45,751 nucleotides of DNA from Calditrichaceae bacterium. GTDB lineage: Bacteria > Calditrichota > Calditrichia > Calditrichales > Calditrichaceae. The notes below the pieces were generated by a model that saw nothing but the letters and a program-made list of their open reading frames with translations, was not told the origin of the DNA and did not search any database. This document shows positions 17,145-25,956 of the stretch, piece by piece (the stretch's first letter is position 1; every line of letters begins with the position of its first letter). The translations under genes and the position numbers were made by a program. The stretch lies in contig JAFGKZ010000040.1 of assembly GCA_016928315.1 (NCBI GenBank), positions 1 through 45,751 of the forward strand, given 5' to 3'.

Positions 17145-18980
17145 ATGAAGCAATTATTACTTTTCTTTACGGTAATACTAATTACTGTTGGTTTTCTGTT
17201 TGCACAGGATACCGTATATGTCGATGGGATTTACACGGGAGGAGATATAGGATCGCTAAATGCTGCAATTGATGCAGCTAAAATTGCTGGCACTATAAAT
17301 AATAAAGTGTTCAAGCTTACCCAGTATGACGTATATGTGCTGTCAAAAAGTATTTTTATGAATATAGGGCAAAACCTGCAGATTGTTGCCGATAAGCCCG
17401 GAAACACGCAGGACTCAGCTCCGCCGCAGATTGTCTGGACGGACGAAGATATTACCACGAGTTACATCATTCAAAGCTATGGCGATATTACATTAAAAAA
17501 CGTGTGGGTCCGGTATGCAGATGTTTTAGGAAATCAAATAAGTTGTTCTATTACATTTGAAGATACGGTAGCTGCTGGAGAGGCAAGAGACATAGACCGG
17601 GGTACTTTTGACGGAGTGATTTTTGATTTTTGCCCGATTGGTTCTGAAGCTGGCGGTGCAATTACTGTAAAAGCAGATCGTTTTGTAGGTAAATTTACTA
17701 ACTGTTATTTTAGGAATTTATCTGATAACCACTTCCAGTATTACGGACGTGCCGTATCATTTCCTTACCAGAGCGTTCATTTCCATTATGATAGTCTTTT
17801 GTTTGAAAACTGCTCTTTTTCTAATATCAGCAGGATTGTTATGCAGGAAGGAAATGAGTTTGGAGATAATGTTCTTATAAACCATTGTACTCTTATAAAT
17901 TCTATAGAGTGGGTTTTTCAGTCAGCCGGCTGGTTACGAAATACCGCGATAACTAATTCATTGTTTATTAATCCCTATCTGATGGGATACGCGCCAGTTA
18001 CCGTATGCCCTGACAGTATGGATGGGGAAAGACTAGATAGTAGAGAAATAATGGATCTTTTTAATGGCGGTGAATGTGATGCTCCGGGCGGCGGTTTTAT
18101 TAACGGAATTACCGAGGTAGATTCATTTGGTTTTACTGAGTACGTGGACTTCACTGATTATGACAGGGCATTATTTGTATCTAACGTTGTATATATGTAT
18201 CAGGATTGGATGCTGGATTGGTTTGTAAATTGTCCTGCAGCTAAAGATTTAAAGAAAAATTTACTGGATGCTGAGATACGTCGTCCATCCCCAATGTTCA
18301 GTGACCCTGAGCTGGATTTTATTGATTCGACAGATAGTGAAGGAAATAAAGTATTCCCGAATATGAAAGTCAATTGGGCAACCATATATACCGATGATCC
18401 GGATTTCATCGTACCGCCGACAAACGAAGATACTCTTAAATTATTTATTGAGGGTAAATGGTACACTGGTCTTGATATTCAATGGGCCTATAATCCAAAT
18501 TCAGGATACGCTCAACAATGGCCTTTGCCGGAAAATATGGCTTATAATAACACAGATTATCAAACCGCAGCTATGGGCGGATTTCCCCTCGGTGATTTAA
18601 ACTGGTATCCGAATCAATTACCGGCATGGGAAGCTCAAAGAGATGCAGAGTGGGCAAGGATAAATGATTCGCTAGGCGTAACAAGTATTAAGGAAATTAA
18701 GGGCTCTGCTGTTGCCAGGGACTATGTGCTTAAACAAAATTATCCGAATCCGTTTAATCCGACAACGAATATTGAATATTCTTTACCCGTTGCAGGCCAA
18801 GTTTCCTTAAAAGTTTATAACACATTGGGACAACTGGTATCTGTTTTACAGGATGGCCATCAGAGGGCGGGAAATTATAAAGCGGTTTTTAACGCTAAAA
18901 ATCTTGCCAGTGGAATTTATATTTATAAACTTCAGGCAGATGGCGTCTCAATTTCGAAGAAATTTGCTTTAATTAAATAA
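17145..18980 (+). CDS. secreted parallel beta-helix surface protein with T9SS sorting domain
   Basis: 611 residues with a signal peptide (1-20, ending LFAQ). Residues about 25-330 look like a right-handed parallel beta-helix: successive short strands with Asn/Cys ladders (ITLKNVWVRYAD, FTNCYFRNLSDN, LLFENCSFSNIS, VLINHCTLINS, NTAITNSLFINP). A less regular region contains AAMGGFPLGDLNWYPNQ (about 475-491) followed by a charged helix. Residues from about 525 are a T9SS type A domain (NYPNPFNPTT from 532). No catalytic signature is evident. As the first gene after the TonB receptor, it sits where SusD would be in a Bacteroidetes locus, so a surface oligosaccharide-binding partner is a reasonable inference. 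A polysaccharide lyase is a less likely alternative. Confidence 0.78.
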   Translation: MKQLLLFFTVILITVGFLFAQDTVYVDGIYTGGDIGSLNAAIDAAKIAGTINNKVFKLTQYDVYVLSKSIFMNIGQNLQIVADKPGNTQDSAPPQIVWTDEDITTSYIIQSYGDITLKNVWVRYADVLGNQISCSITFEDTVAAGEARDIDRGTFDGVIFDFCPIGSEAGGAITVKADRFVGKFTNCYFRNLSDNHFQYYGRAVSFPYQSVHFHYDSLLFENCSFSNISRIVMQEGNEFGDNVLINHCTLINSIEWVFQSAGWLRNTAITNSLFINPYLMGYAPVTVCPDSMDGERLDSREIMDLFNGGECDAPGGGFINGITEVDSFGFTEYVDFTDYDRALFVSNVVYMYQDWMLDWFVNCPAAKDLKKNLLDAEIRRPSPMFSDPELDFIDSTDSEGNKVFPNMKVNWATIYTDDPDFIVPPTNEDTLKLFIEGKWYTGLDIQWAYNPNSGYAQQWPLPENMAYNNTDYQTAAMGGFPLGDLNWYPNQLPAWEAQRDAEWARINDSLGVTSIKEIKGSAVARDYVLKQNYPNPFNPTTNIEYSLPVAGQVSLKVYNTLGQLVSVLQDGHQRAGNYKAVFNAKNLASGIYIYKLQADGVSISKKFALIK

Positions 18981-18997
18981 AAAAATCGACCTGATTT

Positions 18998-19032
18998 TGT
19001 TCCGGTAATTAAATTTATTAATTGCCGGAACA
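18998..19032 (+). terminator. strong hairpin after the beta-helix surface protein gene
   Basis: A 15-bp stem with one G-T wobble (TGTTCCGGTAATTAA against TTAATTGCCGGAACA) encloses a 5-base loop, starting 17 bases after the stop codon. The T-run behind it is short, so it may be a partial terminator or a 3' stabiliser that allows stepped expression of the next gene. Confidence 0.6.
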
Positions 19033-19068
19033 TTTAACTTTAAAGATTAATTTTTGTAAAATTTTAAA

Positions 19069-19166
19069 AAAGGAGGTGATCTGGCAAAGAAACACAGATG
19101 TCATTTGTTTTTCTACTCAGATGATGTAATCTTCTGAAACACTAACCAATTTAAGGAGGAACAAAC
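19069..19166 (+). promoter_or_regulatory. leader with full-length anti-16S match and second ribosome site
   Basis: AAAGGAGGTGATC at 19069-19081 matches the full anti-Shine-Dalgarno tail of 16S rRNA, yet the next long gene starts about 85 bases downstream with its own AAGGAGG (19153-19159). An 18-codon frame opening with CTG at 19081 and ending at 19137 could be a leader peptide, but CTG starts are rare and the 4-base spacing is tight. ACTAACCAA recurs at 19141-19149, as in the leader of the gene at 17145. Confidence 0.4.
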
Positions 19167-22100
19167 GTGGTTAAGAAACTACAATTAATTGTCCTATTTG
19201 TTCTGTGCTTATCAGTAGGTTTATTTGCACAGACAGTAATTTTATCGGACCAATTTGATGCAGGGGATGGTAAATGGAATAGCGGCTGGATAGAAGGTTC
19301 AACCGACGTCGCATTTTCAATTGATACCAACTCGGTACTGTCAGGAAAAAATTCCTACCTGGCCGATATTACGTCAGCAAGCGCAACAACGTACTTTATT
19401 CAAAGAAATGCAAATGCTCCATTGCTTGCGGGTAATGTATATACCCTTTCATTTATGGCTGTAACCGATAAAGAAGGCGCCAGTCTAAATGTTTTGTTTG
19501 AAATATCGGGTGATCCGTATACCAAGCGTTTAAATGTAATCGAACCTATTGCAACTACACCCACAGTGTATACTTATAAAGTAGTTGCAACTGAAGATGT
19601 AGAGACGAATCAGGTAAAATTACATTATGGCGGTACGCAAAATGATGGCGCTAAAATCTGGATTGATAGCGTTGTTGTTGTAGAAGAACCGGATCTTGCC
19701 CTCGTCGATAATTGGGGCAAAACTGCCCAGGGTACGGCCTGGCCTGTCGATACTACAAAAACTGCCGGCGAAGCCGGTTTAGGTGACGGCGCTGTTCCTA
19801 CTGGCTGGGCTACGATTCGCGGAGCGTTTGCCACTCTGGAAGCAACCACAACCGAAGCCGTTGTTGTCAGCGGTAAGCTTGAATATGTCGGCGGTGGCGG
19901 CGGGGACGCCTATACGCATCTGCGTTATGCCATAACTTATATGAATCCGGATAGTGTTGAGCTTAGATATCAGCATACGGATTCTGCCATGTGGGTTAGC
20001 ATTGCCGATTCCGCTAAAAATCAGAATAAACATTGGGGCTATGGATTCCATCCGAGAAGCGGCACGGGAACCATATCCAATGGAAATGGCGGTCAGGGTA
20101 CGGAATGGACCATAAATAATGGCAGTTGGAACAGTACCTGGGGTAATAATGGCGGACCAATTTCTACCGTTTTGCAAACACCGCGTAACGCTGAGATGGT
20201 GGCCGGTGTTTATGATTTTGCAATATCTGTTCATGTTATTAATGATTCCACAAATGAAGTAAGATGGTCTCTGGTTGATCAAAATGGTACTAAGTACTGG
20301 TTTGCAGGAGCAGCTGCTGCTAAAACAACCACAACTCAATTCAATGGCGTATGTTTTGGCTTCAACAGCGATGGTACATATACCAATGTTAAGTTTTCAA
20401 ATGTAAGGGCAGAACTAAGCAATCCGATTGAAATTCCGGATCCAATTTGGGAAGCCTACTATGTTGATGAGTGGGGCACTACAAGTTCAGGCGCAGCCTG
20501 GCCGATGAAGAATGATACCTCAACAGCGGTTGGTTCTGGTCTTTTGGGCGATGGCGACGTTCCCGGCGGCTGGGCAACGATTCAAGGCGGTTTTGGACAG
20601 GATATTAGTATATCGACAGATGAAGCTATTATTGTAAGCGGCGAACTAGAATATGTTGGCGGCGGCGGCGGAAGTGCCTACACGCATTTGCGTTATGCCT
20701 TAACTTATTCAGATAGTCTTGAACTTAGATATCAGTATACAGACTCTGCAAAATGGGTTAGCATCGCTGATTCAGCAAAAAATCAGAATAAACATTCCGG
20801 ATACGGCTTCCATCCGAGAAGCGGCACGGGAACCATATCCAATGGTAATGGCGGCCAGGGTACGGTCTGGAGTATTAACCGCGGTACCTGGAATAGTACA
20901 TGGGGAAATAACGGCGGGCCTCTTGCATCCGTTTTGCAGGCGCCTCGTAATGCTGAGATGGTTGCCGGTGTTTATGACTGGGCCATTTCCGTTCAGGCTG
21001 TTGATGATACTACCAACGAAGTCAGATGGTATTTGTTAGAGAAGGGCCAGAAATACTGGTTTGGTGGTTCCGTTATTACCAAAGCAACAACACAAGTCTT
21101 TAATGGTGTTGAGTTTGGTTTCAATGATGGTACTTATACCGATGCCCATATCACCTATTGTGAGGTTGATCTTGGAGATCCGATTACCGTTCCCGAAGCT
21201 CCCTGGGAACCATACTATGTTGATCAGTGGGGTACTACAAGTTCAGGCGCAGCCTGGCCAATGAAGAATGATACCTCAACAGCGGTTGGCTCTGGTCTGT
21301 TGGGCGATGGCGACGTTCCAGGCGGCTGGGCAACGATTCAAGGTGGTTTTGGACAGGATCTAACTGCAACCACAGATAGGGCTGTTATTGTCAGTGGTGA
21401 ACTTGAATATGTTGGCGGCGGCGGCGGAAGTGCCTACACGCATTTGCGTTATGCCTTAACTTATTCAGATAGTCTTGAACTGCGATATCAGTATACAGAC
21501 TCTGCAAAATGGGTTAGCATAGCTGATTCTGCAAAAAATCAGAACAAACATACCGGATACGGTTTCCATCCGAGAAGCGGCACGGGAACAATATCCAATG
21601 GTAATGGCGGTCAGGGTACGGTCTGGAGTATTAACCGCGGTACCTGGAATAGCACCTGGGGTAACAACGGCGGACCTCTTGCAACTGTTTTGCAGGCCCC
21701 GCGTAATGCAGAGATGGTTGCCGGTGTTTATGATTGGGCCATTTCCGTTCAGGCTGTTAATGATACAACCAACGAAGTCAGATGGTATTTAGTAGAGAAA
21801 TCTGAAAAGTACTGGTATGGTGGCTCAATTGTTACTAAAGCAACATCACAAGTATTCAATGGTGTTGAGTTTGGTTTTAATGATGGTACTTATACGGATG
21901 TCCATATCACCTATTGTGAGGTTGATCTTGGCGATCCGATTACTGTTCCGCCAGCACCTTGGGAAGATTACTACCTTGATGAATGGGGATTTATTGGTGA
22001 TAGAACTGGTGGTTGGACCAACGAAACAGAGGATATAGTTGGACATATCGCTCTTTCCGGCGCAGCTGCACCGTCAGACTGGGCAGCCGTACGCGGCGGA

Positions 22101-22994
22101 TTTTACCTTCCTGTTGATCTGAGTGATGGCTATGCTTATATCGTTGAAGGTGAAATGACCTTAACCGGCGGCGGCTTTGAGGATGCCGGATCATTACGCA
22201 TGGGACTTTTCTATGGTGATGCAGGTACGGTAGCAATTGATTCAGCGCTTGATTCAAGTTTTGTATGGACAGGCAGCGAATCTGCTTCGGGATACTTGTT
22301 CTTGCCACATAGCGGCACGAATACTAGTCCAGACTGGTCCGGAACAGCGGCAACCTCCGGCGCGGTTAGTGATACAACATGGCTGTTTACTGACACCGGT
22401 ACAGGGTATGCGCTTTTAGATAAAAAACAAATTCCTTTAGATGCAGTAGCCGGTGCCGGAACCTATAATTTCAGGATGGGCGTTCAGCTTCTTGGTGATG
22501 GAACGATGGATGTTGCTATGCACATTGATAGCGGTGATGATTATATTTGGGAAACCCGCGTCATTGATGCAAATGACCCGCTTGTTACTTCAATGATTAA
22601 CTCAATATGCATTGCAATTGATAACAGCACAACTACAGCAATGAATCTGGAATATGTGGAATTATCCCGTGCAGATGATCTTGGCGGTGTAACCTCAATT
22701 AATGTAGAAAGAGTTGGTGAGGGATTCCCAACAACATTCTCTTTAAGCCAGAACTATCCAAATCCGTTCAATCCATCAACGACAATTAAATTCGGTATTA
22801 CAGAACAAAGCGACGTAAAACTTGTTGTTTATGATGTTTTAGGTCGAGTTGTTTCCGAATTATCCAATAAAAAGATGAATGCCGGATGGCATGAAGTTAC
22901 ATTTAATGCATCAAGATTTGCTTCTGGCGTTTATTTCTACAGGATTGAAGCTGGTGATTTTGTAAAAGTTAAAAAGATGATGCTGTTGAAGTAA
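19167..22994 (+). CDS. giant surface protein: CBM-like domain, four ~252-residue repeats, T9SS sorting domain
   Basis: 1275 residues from a GTG start with an ideal AAGGAGG 7 bases away. A signal peptide (1-22) is followed by a CBM4/9-like sandwich (about 23-175; DQFDAGDGKWNSGW, AKIWIDSVVVVEE). Four tandem modules begin at about residues 180, 433, 685 and 937. Modules 2 and 3 are almost identical, module 1 is close and module 4 is divergent. Shared motifs are GWATIQGGFGQ, SGELEYVGGGGGSAYTHLRYALTY, GYGFHPRSGTGTISNGNGG, PRNAEMVAGVYDWAISVQ and NEVRWYLxEK. The alternating strands, Gly-rich turns and conserved Trp/Tyr suggest a beta-sandwich lectin-like fold. The T9SS domain starts at NYPNPFNPSTT (1196). 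I know no named family for the module; surface glycan binding is inferred from context. Confidence 0.82.
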   Translation: MVKKLQLIVLFVLCLSVGLFAQTVILSDQFDAGDGKWNSGWIEGSTDVAFSIDTNSVLSGKNSYLADITSASATTYFIQRNANAPLLAGNVYTLSFMAVTDKEGASLNVLFEISGDPYTKRLNVIEPIATTPTVYTYKVVATEDVETNQVKLHYGGTQNDGAKIWIDSVVVVEEPDLALVDNWGKTAQGTAWPVDTTKTAGEAGLGDGAVPTGWATIRGAFATLEATTTEAVVVSGKLEYVGGGGGDAYTHLRYAITYMNPDSVELRYQHTDSAMWVSIADSAKNQNKHWGYGFHPRSGTGTISNGNGGQGTEWTINNGSWNSTWGNNGGPISTVLQTPRNAEMVAGVYDFAISVHVINDSTNEVRWSLVDQNGTKYWFAGAAAAKTTTTQFNGVCFGFNSDGTYTNVKFSNVRAELSNPIEIPDPIWEAYYVDEWGTTSSGAAWPMKNDTSTAVGSGLLGDGDVPGGWATIQGGFGQDISISTDEAIIVSGELEYVGGGGGSAYTHLRYALTYSDSLELRYQYTDSAKWVSIADSAKNQNKHSGYGFHPRSGTGTISNGNGGQGTVWSINRGTWNSTWGNNGGPLASVLQAPRNAEMVAGVYDWAISVQAVDDTTNEVRWYLLEKGQKYWFGGSVITKATTQVFNGVEFGFNDGTYTDAHITYCEVDLGDPITVPEAPWEPYYVDQWGTTSSGAAWPMKNDTSTAVGSGLLGDGDVPGGWATIQGGFGQDLTATTDRAVIVSGELEYVGGGGGSAYTHLRYALTYSDSLELRYQYTDSAKWVSIADSAKNQNKHTGYGFHPRSGTGTISNGNGGQGTVWSINRGTWNSTWGNNGGPLATVLQAPRNAEMVAGVYDWAISVQAVNDTTNEVRWYLVEKSEKYWYGGSIVTKATSQVFNGVEFGFNDGTYTDVHITYCEVDLGDPITVPPAPWEDYYLDEWGFIGDRTGGWTNETEDIVGHIALSGAAAPSDWAAVRGGFYLPVDLSDGYAYIVEGEMTLTGGGFEDAGSLRMGLFYGDAGTVAIDSALDSSFVWTGSESASGYLFLPHSGTNTSPDWSGTAATSGAVSDTTWLFTDTGTGYALLDKKQIPLDAVAGAGTYNFRMGVQLLGDGTMDVAMHIDSGDDYIWETRVIDANDPLVTSMINSICIAIDNSTTTAMNLEYVELSRADDLGGVTSINVERVGEGFPTTFSLSQNYPNPFNPSTTIKFGITEQSDVKLVVYDVLGRVVSELSNKKMNAGWHEVTFNASRFASGVYFYRIEAGDFVKVKKMMLLK
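19704..20462 (+). repeat. surface-protein module 1 (759 bp)
   Basis: First of four tandem modules. It is recognisably homologous to module 2 along its length but clearly older: the protein keeps GYGFHPRSGTGTISNGNGG and PRNAEMVAGVYD, while the N-terminal third differs (TAQGTAWPVDTTKTAGEAG). Confidence 0.8.
20463..21218 (+). repeat. surface-protein module 2 (756 bp), near-identical to module 3
   Basis: Its DNA is nearly the same as the following 756 bases, with long identical blocks such as those at the start of both modules and around the GYGFHPRSG codons. This indicates a recent in-frame duplication. Confidence 0.88.
21219..21974 (+). repeat. surface-protein module 3 (756 bp), near-identical to module 2
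   Basis: Exactly the same length as module 2. Differences are mostly synonymous or conservative and concentrated in the ends of exposed-loop motifs (for example EDISISTDEAI becomes QDLTATTDRAV). Confidence 0.88.
21975..22680 (+). repeat. surface-protein module 4, divergent capping copy
   Basis: Shares the DEWG opening, a DWAAVRGGF counterpart of GWATIQGGF and a Gly-rich EMTLTGGGFEDAGSLRMGLFY strand, but lacks the SNGNGG and NEVRW motifs. It resembles the last module of the protein starting at 23234, so both proteins appear to end with a special capping module before the sorting domain. Confidence 0.65.
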
Positions 22995-23076
22995 TTCTGG
23001 ATAAGTTTCAATTAGTTTATTAATCGGAAATATATCCGGTTTATAAATCATAATTGAAATAAACAGCACAAAATAT

Positions 23077-23113
23077 AGCAGTCTGTTCATATTTATGAGC
23101 AGGCTGCTTTTTT
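23077..23113 (+). terminator. rho-independent terminator
   Basis: A 14-bp stem with two G-T wobbles (AGCAGTCTGTTCAT against ATGAGCAGGCTGCT), a 4-base loop and a run of six T. It lies 82 bases after the stop of the giant repeat protein and should end that transcript before the paralogue at 23234. Confidence 0.85.
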
Positions 23114-23233
23114 ATTTCAGTACATGCAAAAAAAATAAATTTTGCCTAATTAAATTATTATATTAAACAAAGTTGCTTTTAAGACTCATTATCTATTCTA
23201 ATTAATGTCAATTAAATTCAGGGATAAATCAAT

Positions 23234-25819
23234 ATGTATAAGCAAAGATTATCTTTGACACTCATTATGTTGACACTTTTTTGTTTTTTATCAGAATCTT
23301 TATACGCTCAGGTATTTATAAAGAATTGGGGTTTGGCTGATTATCACGGCTGGCCGATACTCAATGATTCTTCAACGGCTGCCGGTGAGGTCAGTATTGG
23401 CGGTGCAACAAAAGATGGCTGGGCTTCAGTACGAGGCAGCTTTGGTCAGACAATTGAAGCAAGTTTTGATTCAGCAGTCATTGTAAGCGGAAGGCTTGAA
23501 TTTATTGGAGATGGTCTTGGTCTCACCGGTAATGCTGGATTACGGTATGCTTTAACCTGGCAGGATGATGAGGGTGTTCTGGAAAATCAGTATACAGACT
23601 CCGCTGCCTGGTCTGTTATTGGCAATCATTACGGTTATGAATTCACGCCATATTCTGGTTATCAATTTTCTTATCCGGGTACAGTTTGGACAATAATAGA
23701 TAGTAATTGGGCCAGTACATGGAGTAATAATGGTTCGGCTATTTCATATGTCTACCAGGTACCGTATCCTGCCGAAATCGTGGAAGGGGTCTATGATTGG
23801 GCCATTTCTGTCCAGCCTTTAGCTGATGGTACTAATGAAGTTCGCTGGTATCTGCGGCATACGGATAAGGCAAGCTACTGGTTTGCAGGCATTGCCATAG
23901 ATACGGCACAGGTGACTACCAAATTCAATGGCATTTGTTTTGGAGTTGGACCTGATGTACCGGAAACTCTTACACGGTTTAATTTGACAAAAGTACAGGT
24001 TGATAGAGGTGATCCTATTGAGATACCTGAAGCGCCTTTTCAAAAATTCTATATAACTCAATGGGGTTTAGCAGAATATCATGGCTGGCCTATTATGAAT
24101 GATTCGACAACAGCTCCAGGCTATGCCAGTATTGGAGGCGACACCCGGGACGGAATGGCATCATTGCGAGGTAGTTTCGGCCAGGATATAGCGATTTCTA
24201 AAGACACTGCCATAATAGTTAGCGGAAAAATTGAATTTGTGGGTGGCAGTGGCGGTGATGATTATATTCCAATCAGGTATGCATTGACCGACCAGAATAA
24301 CGAGGGTGAACTACTTTATGCCGGAACAGACTCAGCACAATGGTCAGAGAATGGCGGCCATTACGGTTATAGTATTCATCCACGGACGGGTAAGAGTACT
24401 ATGTCCAACGGCATTGGCGGAGAGGGAACAGTATGGACTATCATTAATGGAAACTGGTGCTCCACATATGCCAATAATGGCTGGCCTGTTGCTGCTATAA
24501 ATCAGGTACCGCGTAATGCCGAATTAGTGGCTGGTGTATATGATTTTGCTATTTCCGTGCACGTGGTTGATGATACCACTAACGAAATCAGATGGTTTAT
24601 GGTCGAGGAAAATGAGAATTACTGGTTTAGCGGTGTTGTTCAGGATACAGCAATGACTACCAGATTTAATGGTATTGAATTTGGGATCAATGGAGATAAA
24701 TATAACCGGTTCAATGTTATCGGCATGTCAGTAGATATTGGAGATCCTCTACCATATAATCCTGGCTATCCTAGTTATTTCTACATATATAGCTGGGGTA
24801 TTATAGGTGATAATTTTTCTGGATGGACTACGACTCCTGGAGAATACGACGGTAACTTTAGCATCTCGGGTGGCACACCTAATAGAAGTGTGGTAGCTCT
24901 AAGAGGTGATTTTGGTCAATATCTTTCTCCTTCGAGTGAGTCTGCACTTAAAATAAAAGGAAAACTGATTTTGGAAGGTGGTGGTTTTGAAGCATCAAAT
25001 AGTTTAAAATTTGGCCTGTTTAATAACCATGATCCTGGATTGCATATTATTAAACCGCCAGATTCAATGCGCTGGACAGGAAGCGAAGATAAACATTATG
25101 GCTACCTCTTTATTCCGTCAAGTGGTGCAAACAAACCGGCTTTTTGGGGTATAAAAGGTGAAACGGGAAATTGGGGTGCGATCGTAGATAATGTTTGGTC
25201 TGAACCTCAGGCTGATAATAATTATGCTATGGGTGGTGCTGTACAATATCCTGAAAATGCCTTGGCTGGTGAAGGCACTTATGAGTTTCAAATATCATTT
25301 TCATTGTCGGATAGTGGCAGCAGAGAAATTAGATTTAAACTGATAAAAGAGGATGAAAGCTATGGTTTCGCTGGGCTTGCCATAACTAAAAATAAAAGTT
25401 ATGATACTGATTCTTTCAATTCGATATCCTTTGCACTAGATTCAGGAAATACAGCCATTGCTCTACATTTGCGCGATGTGCAAATTGATATGGGTGAGCA
25501 CATAAGTCTACCCGAATGGGTAACTTCCATTAAACAAACAGAAAATTCGATTCCATCAAAATTTTCTTTAAGTCAAAATTATCCAAATCCATTTAATCCA
25601 ATCACGCATATTAAATATTCGATTCCACAAAAGAAATTTATATCTCTCAAAATCTATAATATCCTTGGGCAGGAAGTGGCAGTGATATTTGAAGGTATCA
25701 GGCATCCCGGTTATTATAATGTAACGTTTAATGCTAAAGAATTGGCTAGTGGTGTTTATGTATATCGATTGGAATCAAATAATTTTGTGCAAGTAAGAAA
25801 ATTATTATTACTCAAATAA
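23234..25819 (+). CDS. surface protein paralogue: three ~245-residue modules plus T9SS sorting domain
   Basis: 861 residues. A signal peptide (1-25) leads straight into the first module, without the CBM-like domain of the upstream paralogue. Modules start at about residues 32, 277 and 521. Modules 1 and 2 share WGLAxYHGWPIxNDS, a GWASVRGSFGQ-type motif, YAGTDSAQWSxxGxHYGY, GTVWTII and NEVRWYL; module 3 is the divergent capping form (GGGFEASNSLKFGLF). The sorting domain begins at NYPNPFNPITHIKY (782). Compared with the 19167 gene the modules are equally arranged but much diverged, so the duplication is old and the repeat numbers changed independently. A terminator separates the two genes. A cell-surface binding role, perhaps for another glycan structure, is inferred; no enzymatic motif is seen. 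Confidence 0.82.
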   Translation: MYKQRLSLTLIMLTLFCFLSESLYAQVFIKNWGLADYHGWPILNDSSTAAGEVSIGGATKDGWASVRGSFGQTIEASFDSAVIVSGRLEFIGDGLGLTGNAGLRYALTWQDDEGVLENQYTDSAAWSVIGNHYGYEFTPYSGYQFSYPGTVWTIIDSNWASTWSNNGSAISYVYQVPYPAEIVEGVYDWAISVQPLADGTNEVRWYLRHTDKASYWFAGIAIDTAQVTTKFNGICFGVGPDVPETLTRFNLTKVQVDRGDPIEIPEAPFQKFYITQWGLAEYHGWPIMNDSTTAPGYASIGGDTRDGMASLRGSFGQDIAISKDTAIIVSGKIEFVGGSGGDDYIPIRYALTDQNNEGELLYAGTDSAQWSENGGHYGYSIHPRTGKSTMSNGIGGEGTVWTIINGNWCSTYANNGWPVAAINQVPRNAELVAGVYDFAISVHVVDDTTNEIRWFMVEENENYWFSGVVQDTAMTTRFNGIEFGINGDKYNRFNVIGMSVDIGDPLPYNPGYPSYFYIYSWGIIGDNFSGWTTTPGEYDGNFSISGGTPNRSVVALRGDFGQYLSPSSESALKIKGKLILEGGGFEASNSLKFGLFNNHDPGLHIIKPPDSMRWTGSEDKHYGYLFIPSSGANKPAFWGIKGETGNWGAIVDNVWSEPQADNNYAMGGAVQYPENALAGEGTYEFQISFSLSDSGSREIRFKLIKEDESYGFAGLAITKNKSYDTDSFNSISFALDSGNTAIALHLRDVQIDMGEHISLPEWVTSIKQTENSIPSKFSLSQNYPNPFNPITHIKYSIPQKKFISLKIYNILGQEVAVIFEGIRHPGYYNVTFNAKELASGVYVYRLESNNFVQVRKLLLLK

Positions 25820-25956
25820 GAAATGCATATAAATGCTCAGAATTATTGTAATACTATTTTGAGTAAGTAGTCATATTTTTGTATCTTTCCAACATAATTG
25901 TTGATTTTGTACCTGAGTGTTTTTAAATAATATACTTATGAGATGGGAGAGAGAAT

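Noticed and set aside
17145-18980. Pectate or polysaccharide lyase assignment for the beta-helix protein
   Set aside because: The fold fits, but I see no lyase catalytic signature, and its position after a TonB receptor favours a binding role.
14000-19166. Possible SusC/SusD pair
   Set aside because: The receptor plug is of the TonB-Xanth-Caul kind and the downstream protein is a beta-helix with a T9SS tail, not an alpha-helical SusD lipoprotein.
19779-20339. 186-codon minus-strand frame inside the giant module protein
   Set aside because: Antisense to a strongly patterned repeat protein, with no features of its own; it is a by-product of the repeat's codon pattern.
19704-21974. CRISPR-like or satellite array
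   Set aside because: The repeats are 756-759 bp, in frame and without spacers; they are protein modules.
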